Below the pieces are notes generated by a model. That model had not been told where the DNA came from and searched no databases. It worked only from the letters and a program-made list of their open reading frames with translations. A stretch of DNA of 64,000 nucleotides from Blepharisma stoltei (lineage: Eukaryota > Ciliophora > Heterotrichea > Heterotrichida > Blepharismidae): positions 806,001 through 870,000 of the forward strand of contig CAJZBQ010000046.1 in NCBI GenBank assembly GCA_914767885.1. The letters run 5' to 3'. Shown here in pieces: positions 1-9,598 of this stretch (the stretch's first letter is position 1; each line of letters starts with the position of its first letter). Position numbers and translations under genes: made by a program.

Positions 1-602
1 ATGAATTTCTATTTGTAATGGAATATATCCCAAGACACGATTATTTCACTGAAAAAATTGAAGTGAATAATAGACCTTTTAACTCTAAATCGGACGGAGG
101 AATTGACAAGCTGAAGTCTTTTACTTATGATATATTAAAAGGTCTAGAATATCTTCATGATAACCACATTATTCATTTAGATCTGAAGCCAGCAAATTTA
201 ATGGTAAAACCTGTGACGCAAAGCAATGAATATCCTCTTGTCAAAATCGGAGATTTTGGGCTTTCCAGAAGGTTCGGCGAAGAAGGAGGGGTTATTATTG
301 ATCAGAAATGTGGAACTGATAAATATATCCCTCCAGAAGTCAGGAGTGGAGCTTGAATAACCCCTGCAGTCGACATGTGGTGCTTTGGGCTCATTTTGCA
401 TACTTTGACTGTAGGCTTTGCGCCGTATGTTCTGAAGTGGAACCCAGGGCAAGAGATTCCTTTTAACCCTCGATGGTGGAAGAAATATAAAGATACAGGT
501 CTGACTGATTTAATATCTAGCTGCTTAAAACTAGATCCAGCAGAAAGAATCACAGCAAAAGAAGCCTTGAATCATAAGTGGTTTGATTGCAGACTGGGTT
601 AA
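1..602 (+). CDS. Serine/threonine protein kinase, C-terminal part (cut by window edge)
   Basis: The reading frame is open from base 3 and begins in the middle of a kinase N-lobe (EFLFVMEYIP, the beta-5/hinge region), so the 5' end lies outside the window. The catalytic loop is HLDLKPANLM, with Leu in place of the Arg of HRD. The magnesium loop is GDFGLS, followed by a GTDKYIPPEV activation-segment end. The codon at 354-356 is TGA and must be tryptophan, because subdomain IX (DMWCFG) and the final helices (LDPAERITAKEALNHKWF) follow in the same frame. The stop is TAA at 600-602. The family within the Ser/Thr kinases is not clear. An active kinase is likely, though the non-RD loop suggests it does not need activation-loop phosphorylation. 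Confidence 0.9.
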
Positions 603-924
603 TTAAGCTGTTATAAATACATTAAATATCGTTATTTATGCTAACTCTCTTCTCTGAGTAAGTAAAAACATTGATATAATAAGTAAGCAAATAAATTAGA
701 GAATTACGTTAAATTACTTCCTCATTCTAAGAGGCAGTCAAAATTTTTTCTCAAGCAAATAAGTATTTTTTTACCATTATAAAATCTGGGCTAATATTTT
801 TAATTTTTTAGACAGCTCGCAGTATAAAATGAATTTTATAAATTTTTATATTAACATTGCGAATCTGGATTAAATCAAAAAATTTAATGTAAATTTTTGA
901 AAAAATTTTCTTGTTCGAAAAGGA
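603..924. other. Intergenic, no gene seen
   Basis: Very AT-rich spacer between two convergent genes. No open frame with coding character, repeat or hairpin was recognised. Confidence 0.6.
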
Positions 925-1668
925 TTAGGAGTAAGTGCTTCTTGCTAATATTGAATTACAATTCGAACATCTGTGGTATCTCATTTGGTTTATCCACATA
1001 GCCCCTCTGCAGCACTCTACCAGCGAGCTCAGGGCTTCTAAAATCGATATAGGGAACGCCGTCCTATTTTGAATTTCTACCGTAGTATGCACATCTAACT
1101 GGCATTTATTGCAAAAAAGAGTGCATGGCAAAAATCCCACCACAGGCAGCCCTTCTGGGCTTTTTTCTTCATTTTTTCGATCCATCGTGCTTTCTTTCGG
1201 GTTTTTAGTAGTCATCTCCGAAGTAATGATATCTGTTTTCAGCTTGCTGGCGTTAAATTCTGTATATTCTAAATCGTCGATTTCTGAAATAATTATCTGT
1301 TTGGAATCACAGTCAGCTGGCAGCATTAAGTTTTCTATATGCAGCTTGGTTTTTTTTGAGATCGATTTTTTGCAGTTAAATAAATTGGTTGGAAAAAGCC
1401 CTACTGGGTGAGATAGGACCCTCCTATGTTTTTTCTTGCCACTCGCAGTTAAATGGCAGGTCGCTGGAAAAATGCTTTTTAAGGACAGTCCTAAGTCTTC
1501 AGAGCCAAATTCAAAGCTAAGGCTATTGACATTTTCGTCTCGATTTATCGCAGTGGAGTCATCGAGTTGGTGCCTGTCTGAGTCTGGCCTTTCGGCGTCT
1601 GAAATTTCAAGCTGAGAGCTGGGGGTTAGTGTGGAAGTGTGGGAATTGAATCTTTTATGATGATACAT
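925..1668 (-). CDS. LITAF-like zinc-ribbon protein
   Basis: A 247-residue protein. The first 165 residues are low-complexity and charged and match nothing I recognise. The C-terminal 70 residues fit a LITAF/SIMPLE-type domain: a first CxxC knuckle (CNKCQ), a hydrophobic insert (about 25 residues with VECC near its end) and a second knuckle HRCSNCN. In this family the two knuckles bind one zinc and the hydrophobic stretch dips into the cytosolic face of endosomal or lysosomal membranes. The insert here is only moderately hydrophobic, so membrane attachment is an inference. No interruption is visible. The start ATG at 1666-1668 is followed by an uninterrupted frame. Confidence 0.65.
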   Translation of the reverse strand: MYHHKRFNSHTSTLTPSSQLEISDAERPDSDRHQLDDSTAINRDENVNSLSFEFGSEDLGLSLKSIFPATCHLTASGKKKHRRVLSHPVGLFPTNLFNCKKSISKKTKLHIENLMLPADCDSKQIIISEIDDLEYTEFNASKLKTDIITSEMTTKNPKESTMDRKNEEKSPEGLPVVGFLPCTLFCNKCQLDVHTTVEIQNRTAFPISILEALSSLVECCRGAMWINQMRYHRCSNCNSILARSTYS

Positions 1669-1806
1669 TTCTTATAACTATTTTTCATTAATTTCAAAAT
1701 CTGATTGAAGAAAAGGGTGGGCTTCTAAGAGCTTTCTTTAATAGAGAAATATAGGATATTATTAAAACATTTAATTACCCAGAAATTATCAATTAAGATA
1801 GGCAGG

Positions 1807-4800
1807 TTATTCTATGTGACGAGAAATATAGTCCATTTCTTCTTGGAAGCACTCAAATCTGTAAGAAAATCTGATCCATGATACGTTTGACTTGTGAGGA
1901 TCGTAAGAGTTAGGCCAGCCGTCCTGGAAGTCTTTTCCTAGCCATCTTTTTTTGTCTTCAAGGCTAAACCCACTTTGTAAAACACTGTTTCTTGCAATTT
2001 CACACATGTCGACAACAGTCATGTCGAGAGCTTGTGTAACTACATTGTATTCTTCAAGCAGCGGCTCTCTAGTTAAATGGATCATTAATGGGTCATCAGT
2101 TGACAAGGCGACGTTAAGGCCTTTTGCAAAGAAGCTTTGGAAAGGGTTGTTTAGGAATTTCATTACAAGCTTATTGTTGGACAGAGGAGAAACAGATAGT
2201 CCGATCTGCTTGAGATAATACAGATATTGGAGCACAGGGGACTTTTTAAGCTCAATTCCATGGTTTATTGAGTGTGCTATTAGATAGGCAGTTGCAAGGT
2301 GGTCACCGCTGCCAGCTTCTCCACAATGAGGTCTAAAGGAAAAAGTGTTCATACCTCTTGCTCTTCTGAGGTGATTTATAGAGACTATATTAGCGTAGAT
2401 GTAGTATAGCTCATGCACCTTAATAGATCTCTATACCCCAGCAGAATACCGACTAGAAAAAAATGGTACAGGGCACCTCCCTTATACAGTAAAAGCCTGA
2501 TTAGGCACCTTAAAAACATAAACGGAGATCTGTCATTTTCGTTTTTACTTTTCAAAAACCTGACAAGTACAATTAATTTTTGGAAATTAAAATGGATAGC
2601 CAATAATGATCAAAATATTTCAGGGGCTATAATTGAAGTAACTGTATGGAGGATTATCTGATGCTGTCCAGTCTTCTGGGGTTATAACTTTGTAGTTGCT
2701 GTAGCTCGTCACTTTTTCAATTTTGTTTTCATTGTCAATTGTGTCAAAACCAACCACTTGGGTTAAGGTTTCAGCAATTTCAGGGTATGCCTCGGGCTCA
2801 AGTGTTGCTTTTATAATAGGCTCAAAAATATTTCTTACTCTTTCTATAAAATTAAATAAAAATTTTAAATGAATAAAAAAAAGTTTTTTTAAAATTAAAC
2901 AAAATAATAGTTATTGATCATATACAGAACCAAATTTTATCTCTAAAGAATAGATAATTGAATGATTTTCATTTTATTTATATTAGTTTATAGTAAGTCA
3001 TGGAAAATTAGCATTTCTTGGAATGATTCTATATCTCCAGCCTGTTTATAAGCTTTATAAAGTCTCGCTATTTGAATTAAGTACTTCACACAGTTAGATT
3101 TCATATTATAGGTCACAAACCAATGTGACAAATTCTGCCAGTCATCGTAGCTTCTTCCATATATCGAGAGTCTATATTCCGCCAATACATATTTTCCAAT
3201 CTCTAGCTCATTAATTAGCTCTTTCACAATTTCTGCAAAAAATTTTCCACCAAAGTAGTTATCAGTCTGTAAGAAAATTTCCCTCAAAATCGCTTGTCCG
3301 ATAGGGTTGTATTTGTTATTGAACCTATCAAATCTATGAAAAGTATTTTTATCAGCATAACAATTAACTTCCCTCTCGTGAGCGAGCAAAATAATTGAGC
3401 AATCAAGAATTTTTTAATATAAAATATTTATAAATAAATCTAACTAATTCTATTAAATTTTAAACTGGTTGATTTTTTAAAATAAATATAATAAATTAGT
3501 ATTGTTTAAAATTTTTGCGAAATAGAATTTTTAATTTCGAAAAAAATTATAATTTATTGGTAAAATTTCATTTTACTTATCTATGTAAATTAATTTTAAA
3601 ATTTCAAAAATATTTTGAAATGTCATCGTATATAAAATTGAGTCTATGGCTTGTTAAAAATCTTTTCACTTATGAAGCAAAAAGAAATTAATATAAAATA
3701 TTACTTCCCTTAAAATTTTTGTTCGCTAACGGAGAGTGAGTAAGCACATCCACAGTTAATGATTCTGGCCTAATCCCAAGTGAATCAAATACTTGTTTTA
3801 ATGTCAATCCATTACCATTTTCAGAGGTCACAATGGTATCTGGTTCAGTCTTTAGCTTCCTTTTTATGAATTTCAGCAAGTGTTTTTGGTTCATTGCAGC
3901 AGAAAGATGTACATGGTTATCTACCTTTGTAATGCTGTAAAAATCTTTTGACGGTCTTGAAGTCACATGGATATTTTCTCTGTTTGCGTTGCACATCATA
4001 TGCATTTGGAACTTCATTTGAAGCAGTTTAAGCCTGGTATAGCAAAAAGATTTGTTTGGAGCTTCATATGAAGACCTAAGCACGAACTGTAAATCTGAGT
4101 ATACCTTTATAAACACTTTTTATTCTAATAATAAATAATATTTTATAATTATTAATTTATTATAAATAAATATAAAATTCTCTAGCTGAAATAATTCCGA
4201 TATTAACAGGCTCATTATTTACTTTGTACTTATAAACGCCATCTTCCACATAATAGGCCAAGCTTTCGTCCTTAAGAGCTTCATACAGAGTTGCTGTGGC
4301 TCCTTTGTCTCGAATAGTCTTTACAAGTGGGTGCTGGAAAATTTCCTTACTCCCCCCCTCCGTGAGTAAACAAAAAAATTTTGTTCATTCGCGCAGGGGT
4401 AATTTTTTTTTTTTTTAAAACATTTATATATAAATTTCATAGAATTTTTTTGTTTTGAAATTTAAAAAAATCCTAATTAGCAAGCATTGGAAAGCAAATA
4501 TTAATTTAATTTATAAAATTTATGTTTCAAAAAGCAATTTGTTTAAAATTAAACAGAATTAGCTCTAGATTTCATTATACTAACTATCACTTATTTATCA
4601 AAATTTTTTTCCATAAAGAATTTTTCTATTATTAAAAAATTTTTGTTCACTCATGGAGGGTGGGTTTTTGGACAAAAAATAGCGATTTTTTAATGGCTTT
4701 GTTCACTAATGGAGGGGGGGGAGTTATCAAAATATATGTATTTATCTCTGATTTCTAATAAATCCATCAAGCAGCTACAAGATTTAAGGGTTTCATCTTG

Positions 4801-5205
4801 TTCATATTGCGGCTTAAGGTGATTAGGAATACTGCTTAATAGGACTCTACGGTAAATATAAGGGTCATTTTCTTTGAAAATTCTGCTTTCATCAATAGAC
4901 ACTGCACGATTTGTCCTGGTTTTGTGCTCTTCTTTTTTGTAGCTGTCGTTGCGCTGGAGCTTTGTTTCTTGGACCTCTAGCCACTTTTCGAAATCATTGA
5001 GCTCTTTTTCGTCGATTTCTCCGAGTTTTCTGGGGGCAGTTCTTAATGTTTTTTGTTTGTCGCCAGGATTGTAAGGATTAAGAGAGGAATAGGAGGGCTT
5101 ACTAGGGAATAAAGGACTGCCAGACTCTGGCCTGATTTGCCGTGTGGGGCTGGTGGGTTCTTTCACTGTAGCTACAGTCAGATTATAAGTTTCTCTGCTC
5201 ATCAT
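1807..5205 (-). CDS. AMP deaminase, interrupted by five eliminated segments
   Basis: AMP deaminase converts AMP to IMP in the purine nucleotide cycle in the cytosol. The pieces keep the family order. There is a divergent Ser-rich N-terminus, then the RRLK..KFQ-like segment (TRLKLLQMKFQMH) and the first zinc motif (VDNHVHLSAAMNQKHLL). These are followed by FHRFDRFNNKYNP, AEYRLSIYGRS, RPHCGEAGS, SPVLQYLYYLKQIGLSVSPLSNN, LSTDDP and MCEIARNSVLQ. Removing TA-bounded segments 2407-2631, 2847-3010, 3367-3742 (MITE), 4112-4172 and 4350-4726 (MITE) joins every piece in frame with no missing or extra conserved residue, giving about 731 residues, a normal length. TGA occurs only inside the eliminated segments or as Trp. 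Function is secure; the exact junction at 4112-4172 rests on frame alone. Confidence 0.95.
2407..2631. other. IES in AMP deaminase (TA-bounded, 225 bp)
   Basis: The flanking TAs are at 2405-2406 and 2630-2631. Removal joins FNY to YIYANI in frame. The ends are imperfect inverted repeats (TATAGCTCATG and TATAGCCCCTG). Confidence 0.85.
2847..3010. other. IES in AMP deaminase (TA-bounded, 164 bp)
   Basis: The TAs are at 2845-2846 and 3009-3010. Removal joins FQEML to ERVRNIFEP, matching the family's KMLENIF region. AT-rich, no coding potential. Confidence 0.85.
3367..3742. mobile_element. Degenerate MITE-type IES in AMP deaminase
   Basis: The TAs are at 3365-3366 and 3741-3742. The ends (CTTCCCTCTCGTGAGCGAG and GCTAACGGAGAGTGAG) are worn versions of the CTCCC..GTGAGCGAAC termini. 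Excision joins LTVDVL to NCYADKNTFHRF. Positions about 3565-3670 resemble one half of the palindromic element at 5960-6094, suggesting a nested insertion. Confidence 0.8.
4112..4172. other. Short IES in AMP deaminase (61 bp)
   Basis: Almost pure A+T, bounded by TA. Of the possible TA pairs, the one used here keeps the frame (AREFY to IKVYSDLQ). Confidence 0.7.
4350..4726. mobile_element. MITE-type IES in AMP deaminase (377 bp)
   Basis: The left end is TACTCCCCCCCTCCGTGAG and the right end GGAGGGGGGGGAGTTA, with the family's AT-rich core and no open frame. Excision between TA 4348-4349 and TA 4725-4726 joins YIYFD to KEIFQHPLV. Confidence 0.9.
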
Positions 5206-5255
5206 TATTATTTCAATACAAATAAACCACTCTCTTTTAATCTATCTAAATAATA

Positions 5256-5458
5256 ACATGAGCGAACTAAAAAATTTATTCATTCACGTAGGGGGGTTAA
5301 ATTTTTTTTCACAAAAAATTGTTTTAATATTCAAATATTTACTTATAATAGCTACACTTATATATCAAAACATTTTCTTTTTTCTCGCTTGCAGGTGGGG
5401 TTTTTGTCCAAAAAACAAGGATTTTCCAATGGTTTTACAGGCTCATAGAGGGGCAGTA
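5256..5458. mobile_element. Decayed MITE between genes
   Basis: The left end (ACATGAGCGAAC) and right end (CTCATAGAGGGGCAGTA) are worn MITE termini near TA 5254-5255 and 5457-5458. The core includes the family's GGGTTTTTGTCCAAAAAA block. It lies just upstream of the AMP deaminase start, so it can hardly affect a protein. Confidence 0.6.
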
Positions 5459-5696
5459 AGCAAAAAGAAAGTAGCCTGAAGTCTTAATGCATCTTAACTA
5501 AAGCTGTTTCCCATGATTAATTACTTAAATACTTGCTATTGGCAGCCATTTCAGCCAGAATAAAAGACTGATTTTGTTTTCAAAAAAGTCAGCGAAGGAG
5601 CATTTTGCAAATTAAAAACCCAAAGTCAAAATTTTATAAAAACTTACGCTAAAATTACGCTGAATAAACCATAATCAGCCAAGAAGTTTGTGAAAT

Positions 5697-6347
5697 TTAC
5701 TGGTTTTCTTCATCTATCTTCACCTGTATTGGCTTCAATCTCTCTTCTTCTGCACGTCTTTCCTCCTCTTCTAATCTCTTTTGTTCCAAATTAAGTATAT
5801 GCTGTCTCCGAATAATCACAACAAGAATTGCCAAGACGAAGGCTACCCAAATGCATCCCCATACTACCATGCATGTGTATGTATCATAAAGCATCGGCTC
5901 CATCATCGCCCACATAAAAAGTCCGAGGAATATATAATATAATGTATTGGTAATATTTTATTTTGCTTATTTATGGTAAATTGATTTTAAAATGTCAAAA
6001 AAATTTTGACATGTCATTACATATAAAACTGAGTCTATGGTATGTTAAAATTTTTTTGACATTTTAAAATCAATTTACCATAAATAAGCAAAATGAAATT
6101 TATGCAAAGGATTATATATTATTATGAAAGCTCCCAAAATAATCAGCCAATTCTTCCAGCATGGTATTGAACAGGTGCATTTTCTTGACCTCTGGAAGCT
6201 GGAAGCATAAGTACTTGGGACCTGTTTGAGTTCTTTTGGCAATTCTGGACCTTCATCGTCTGATGAGCTTGAAGAGCTTCCTTCAATGTCATCGATGACT
6301 ACTTTATTGAAGTTTTTTGAGTCAAATTTTCCATTCCTAGTCGCCAT
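5697..6347 (-). CDS. Small two-span membrane protein, interrupted by an IES
   Basis: Two open pieces (5697-5930 and 6119-6347) join in frame when the TA-bounded segment 5933-6118 is removed, giving about 154 residues. The N-terminus is soluble and acidic with a Ser run (EGSSSSSSDDEG). It is followed by a Cys-containing stretch and two hydrophobic helices: one built across the junction (WLIILGAFIIIFLGLFMW) and one later (MVVWGCIWVAFVLAILVVII). After the second helix comes a charged Glu/Arg coiled-coil tail. I do not recognise a family. The junction runs through the middle of the first helix, so without excision that helix is lost. Confidence 0.7.
5933..6118. mobile_element. Palindromic IES with arms of about 44 bp
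   Basis: Bases about 5960-6003 are repeated inverted at about 6051-6094 (core TTATTTATGGTAAATTGA), giving a near-palindrome with a loop of about 47 nt. The boundaries are TA 5931-5932 and 6117-6118. A diverged relative sits at about 3565-3670. This is a second MITE-like family, distinct from the C-run/G-run family. Confidence 0.7.
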
Positions 6348-6675
6348 TTATTTAAGTCGTTTGAATCCTTTTGCATAAGACATTTTTCAAGTAAAGCAAA
6401 TTAACAGCAATCAGGGGATCAGAATTTTAATATAAATTATGAAATTTTTAGATATTTGATTGGTTTTGAAGCTTATATAATTAGTTATGGACCTATATTT
6501 CTTGAGTTTGATTTTTGTTTTTTCTTATAGTATTTTACCTTTATTTTCCCAGGTTGCATGAATCTACACATTTTCTAGCCCATAAGGACTATAAAGTATA
6601 GCCACTCATTAAAAAATTATTTAAACCAATCAGCCTTGCTGGAGAAAATATTAAAAATTGTATTATGCTTATTAA

Positions 6676-7023
6676 TTAAATTTGACTTTCAATTTGACCT
6701 CTCATAGAAATACTTAAGAAAATAGGTAATCTATGCTTTGATACAATTGTGTGTTTGAACTGGCATCTTTCACCATAGGTACAACACCCAAGCTCTGAGA
6801 AGTGCTTGCATTCTTTTGTGCGGACGCCGACTTTGTCTCTTAGTTCCTCTTTCCCATGGGCAAACGCACAAGCTTCTCCAAAAGGACAAAATCCATTTAC
6901 CCAGTTCTTACAAATTTCTGTCTTGAATTTTACTTGAAAGTCTTGCTCTTTGTGCTCTTTTAAGGCTTTGGGGCTTTCTTTTTTGAAATGACTTTGAAGA
7001 TCTCTTTGATCACACTCTAACAT
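6676..7023 (-). CDS. Tandem CCCH zinc-finger protein
   Basis: A 115-residue protein with two CCCH fingers. Finger 1 is CKNWVNGFCPFGEACAFAH (C-x7-C-x5-C-x3-H, one residue short of the usual x8). Finger 2 is CKHFSELGCCTYGERCQFKH (C-x8-C-x5-C-x3-H). The lead-in KTEICKNW resembles tristetraprolin/TIS11 proteins, which bind AU-rich mRNA elements. RNA binding is therefore the likely role, by family knowledge. The protein is short and has almost no effector region. Confidence 0.85.
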   Translation of the reverse strand: MLECDQRDLQSHFKKESPKALKEHKEQDFQVKFKTEICKNWVNGFCPFGEACAFAHGKEELRDKVGVRTKECKHFSELGCCTYGERCQFKHTIVSKHRLPIFLSISMRGQIESQI

Positions 7024-7077
7024 TTATTTTTTATAATCTTTTAGGTATATCATTCCAAACTGTGATTAATTATCTAT

Positions 7078-7375
7078 TTAGGAACAATAATTATAAATGA
7101 TAATATTAAGGCTAGACCAGCACTGTAAAATATGTCCAGTTAGCGGTTCAAAAAAGTAAAAGACTGTGTTAAGAAAAAGCTCAGGAATTTTTAAATTCAC
7201 CAGCACCATAGCCTTGCAAAATCTGAAGTTTTTACTAAGTTTTCCCTCCTATAAAAAAACAAATTATTTTCAAATTTATTGCAATCCTTCTTTCCTTTAC
7301 CTTTTGCCTCTCATAATTTTCTATTTTGCTTAGACTCAGGAAAAATAATTTCTTATTTGTTTCTAAATATGCCAT
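7078..7375 (-). CDS. Candidate small gene in two pieces
   Basis: The minus strand from ATG 7375 reads MAYLETNKKLFFLSLSKIENYERQK. It can be joined in frame, across a GT...AG stretch of about 52 nt, to a second piece beginning EGKLSKNFRFCK and ending at TAA 7078-7080. The spliced segment is too long for the 15-17 nt introns seen elsewhere, so it may be an intron carrying a small IES. The product (about 80 residues) is unrecognised. Its start would lie only 16 bp from the divergent gene at 7392, which weakens the call. Confidence 0.35.
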
Positions 7376-7391
7376 TATAGATCTCACTTAA

Positions 7392-8027
7392 ATGAGCAGC
7401 TTAAATCGCTCGACGATGCTAGGAAAGGAAAAGAAAAATATACATCTTAAAGAGCCTCTTTTTTGGGCAATATCTGGCTCAATTACTTTTTGCATCTTAT
7501 TTACAGGGATATTGTATGGGTGTATTTTTAGTTTCAGCTGTGCAAGCTATTTTCCTACGATTTCATATCTCGCTACTTTTAGAAGCCACGACAGGTGAAT
7601 TGTATTTGGCATCACTTTTTACTCCACCTTAATTCCTCTATTATTTATTTCAGTAAAAACTAAACTTTCTGCTTATCTTACATGACTGACGAATCTTATA
7701 GGACTTGCTGGGTGTTTTTTGATAATAATTACAGGCGTTGTCGATGAGGTTAATGGTCTTTATTTCATGCCTCTGGATAAAGCCCATCCTTTTCTAACTT
7801 TATTTGGGTATTTTTCTTTTGCTTACTGAATTCATTCAGTTCTTAAAGCTTTTGAAAGTATTCAGCTTGAATTTTCAGAAAGATTTTGATTACTAAAATG
7901 CAAGAAAACAGTGATGGCTATTCATGTTCTTTTCGTAGTCACTGGTTTCCAATGGCATTTTGCCTATACAATTTATTCGAATTTTCTAGTCTTATCTTAT
8001 ATTATCGAGTTTTTTAACGTCTCCTAA
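7392..8027 (+). CDS. Multi-span membrane protein, possibly FRAG1/DRAM/Sfk1-like
   Basis: The frame runs 211 codons to TAA 8025-8027 if TGA is tryptophan (used at 7596, in LTWLTN, AYWIHS and RFWLLK). There are about six hydrophobic segments. The first is followed by SCASYFPTISYLATF, which resembles the first extracellular loop (P-x-IS motif) of the FRAG1/DRAM/Sfk1 family. Those proteins sit in lysosomal, Golgi or plasma membranes. The resemblance is by eye and limited to that loop and the overall topology. The frame stays open in the same phase for a further stretch after the TAA; see the next entry. Confidence 0.6.
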
Positions 8028-8600
8028 GTTGCTGCACACTACCGTTTTCGTCACTCTGGAGTCAATTTTCTGCAAGGAATGATATTTGATGGAGGTATCA
8101 AAAAGAGCCGCTGGAAATATGCTAACGACAGATCGCCCTGATCTCTCTCTCTCCAGCTAAAGGTCGACCTACCTTGGATTGGTTGAGCAGAAAAATCACT
8201 ATGCCTTTCACTATCTTTTGATTAGCCGTCCGCTCATTGTCTGGCTTGCCTGCTATAGACGGGATAGGATTTAGCGTGAAAGCTGGACCTCATAATCAAA
8301 ATATTGGTGAATGAGAAACAATTAGCAAGCTAATTAGTTTTGAAAGAAATGCCATTATTCAAGTTTTCTAGTCAACGAAGTCGTCGAAGCATTGTGTGAG
8401 TGAAGCTTAATTACACTAGCGTTAAGTTTGCCATATCAAATTTCCAGGATAACAAACACAAGTATCAGCTTGACTTGGCTAGCAAGAAAATAAGAGAAGA
8501 AACAATTTATAAGGATTTCTAATGAATTCGAGCACAAGGGAAACAAAAAAGCTTAAGTTATAGACTAATAAAAATAGGAATAATTGAATTCGTAATAAAT
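8028..8600 (+). other. Unassigned region with coding-like blocks
   Basis: Three stretches have coding-like composition in different plus-strand frames with TGA as Trp: about 8028-8222 (contains GVNFLQGMIFDGGIKKSRW), about 8130-8371 (contains DWLSRKITMPFTIFW) and about 8350-8522 (contains SVKFAISNFQDNKHKYQLDL, ending at TAA). I could not join them with a 15-17 nt intron or a TA-bounded segment. It may be a decayed gene or a gene with several undetected interruptions. Confidence 0.3.
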
Positions 8601-9550
8601 ATGATAATCTCAGCTATCAATAGCGTAAGCAGGAGCTTCGCAGGTGCTCCAGGCTTACTTTCTGACTTCCGTTTGATGCTGCATGGGTTTGCAGCTGGAA
8701 ATAAAGCTTACTTATTCCAAGAGGAGTCACAAATTGACAGAACCAGGATGACTGAATTCCATATTCATCGTTTTCTTCCTGAGCAAGGCAAAGGAACGTT
8801 TGTCCAGTCATACTGGATTGATACCAAGCAGTGCGGGCCTATGGTCTTAGATGCTCTAATAAAAATCAAAAACGAAATCGACCCAACACTGACCTTTAGA
8901 CGATCATGCAGAGCTTAAATTTATTTTTATTTCCTTATATAAATTTATTTTCATAAAATATTTAAATAAAAAAATTTATCCCATGCAGAGAAGGGATTTG
9001 TGGATCTTGCTCAATGCACATAAATGGATTGAATTCTCTTGCCTGCATCACTGAGATCACTCCAAATACCAGAATGACGATTGGGCCGCTTATCAGAATG
9101 CCAATCATCAAAGATCTTGTTGTGGATATGACAAACTTTTATAACCAATATAAATCAATTGACCCTTGGCTCAAAAGAAAAGAGCCAAAGCCAGCTGGGA
9201 CAAAGGAATACTACCAATCCCAAGAAGACAGAAAGAAAATCGATGGGCTATACGAGTGCGTCCTCTGTGCTTGCTGCGCGACTATGTGTCCTTCTTACTG
9301 GTGGAATCATCAACACTACCTTGGCCCTGCAGTCCTTATGCAAGCTTACAGATGGGTTATCGATTCAAGAGACCAGGCCACTGCTGAACGTCTGGAGAAG
9401 CTGTCTGGAGCTTATACGCTGAATAAATGCTACCAAATTGGAACCTGCACTGTCACTTGTCCAAAGGGCCTAAATCCTAAAATGGCCATCCACCAATTGA
9501 AAGGGATTGCTGCTGAGTATGAGCACGCTAAAGCTGAATGGGCAGTTTAA
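8601..9550 (+). CDS. SDHB: Succinate dehydrogenase iron-sulphur subunit
   Basis: Subunit B of mitochondrial complex II, passing electrons from succinate oxidation to ubiquinone. The N-terminus ([15 protein letters not shown]) looks like a mitochondrial targeting peptide. The plant-type [2Fe-2S] domain contains [19 protein letters not shown] and [21 protein letters not shown]. The C-terminal domain carries the cysteine sets [16 protein letters not shown] and [17 protein letters not shown] for the [4Fe-4S] and [3Fe-4S] clusters. The [2Fe-2S] motif is broken after CR by a 77 bp insertion (8914-8990). Removing it restores a protein of about 290 residues, normal for the family. Confidence 0.97.
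8914..8990. other. Non-TA insertion in SDHB flanked by a 9 bp direct repeat
   Basis: CATGCAGAG occurs at 8905-8913 and again at 8982-8990. Losing one copy plus the intervening A+T sequence restores CREGICGSC exactly. There is no GT donor, so it is not a normal intron, and joining at nearby TAs gives the wrong protein. Confidence 0.8.
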
Positions 9551-9598
9551 GTTAAAATTCAATGAATTTAAACAAGTCTTATAAGAATTAATTATGAT

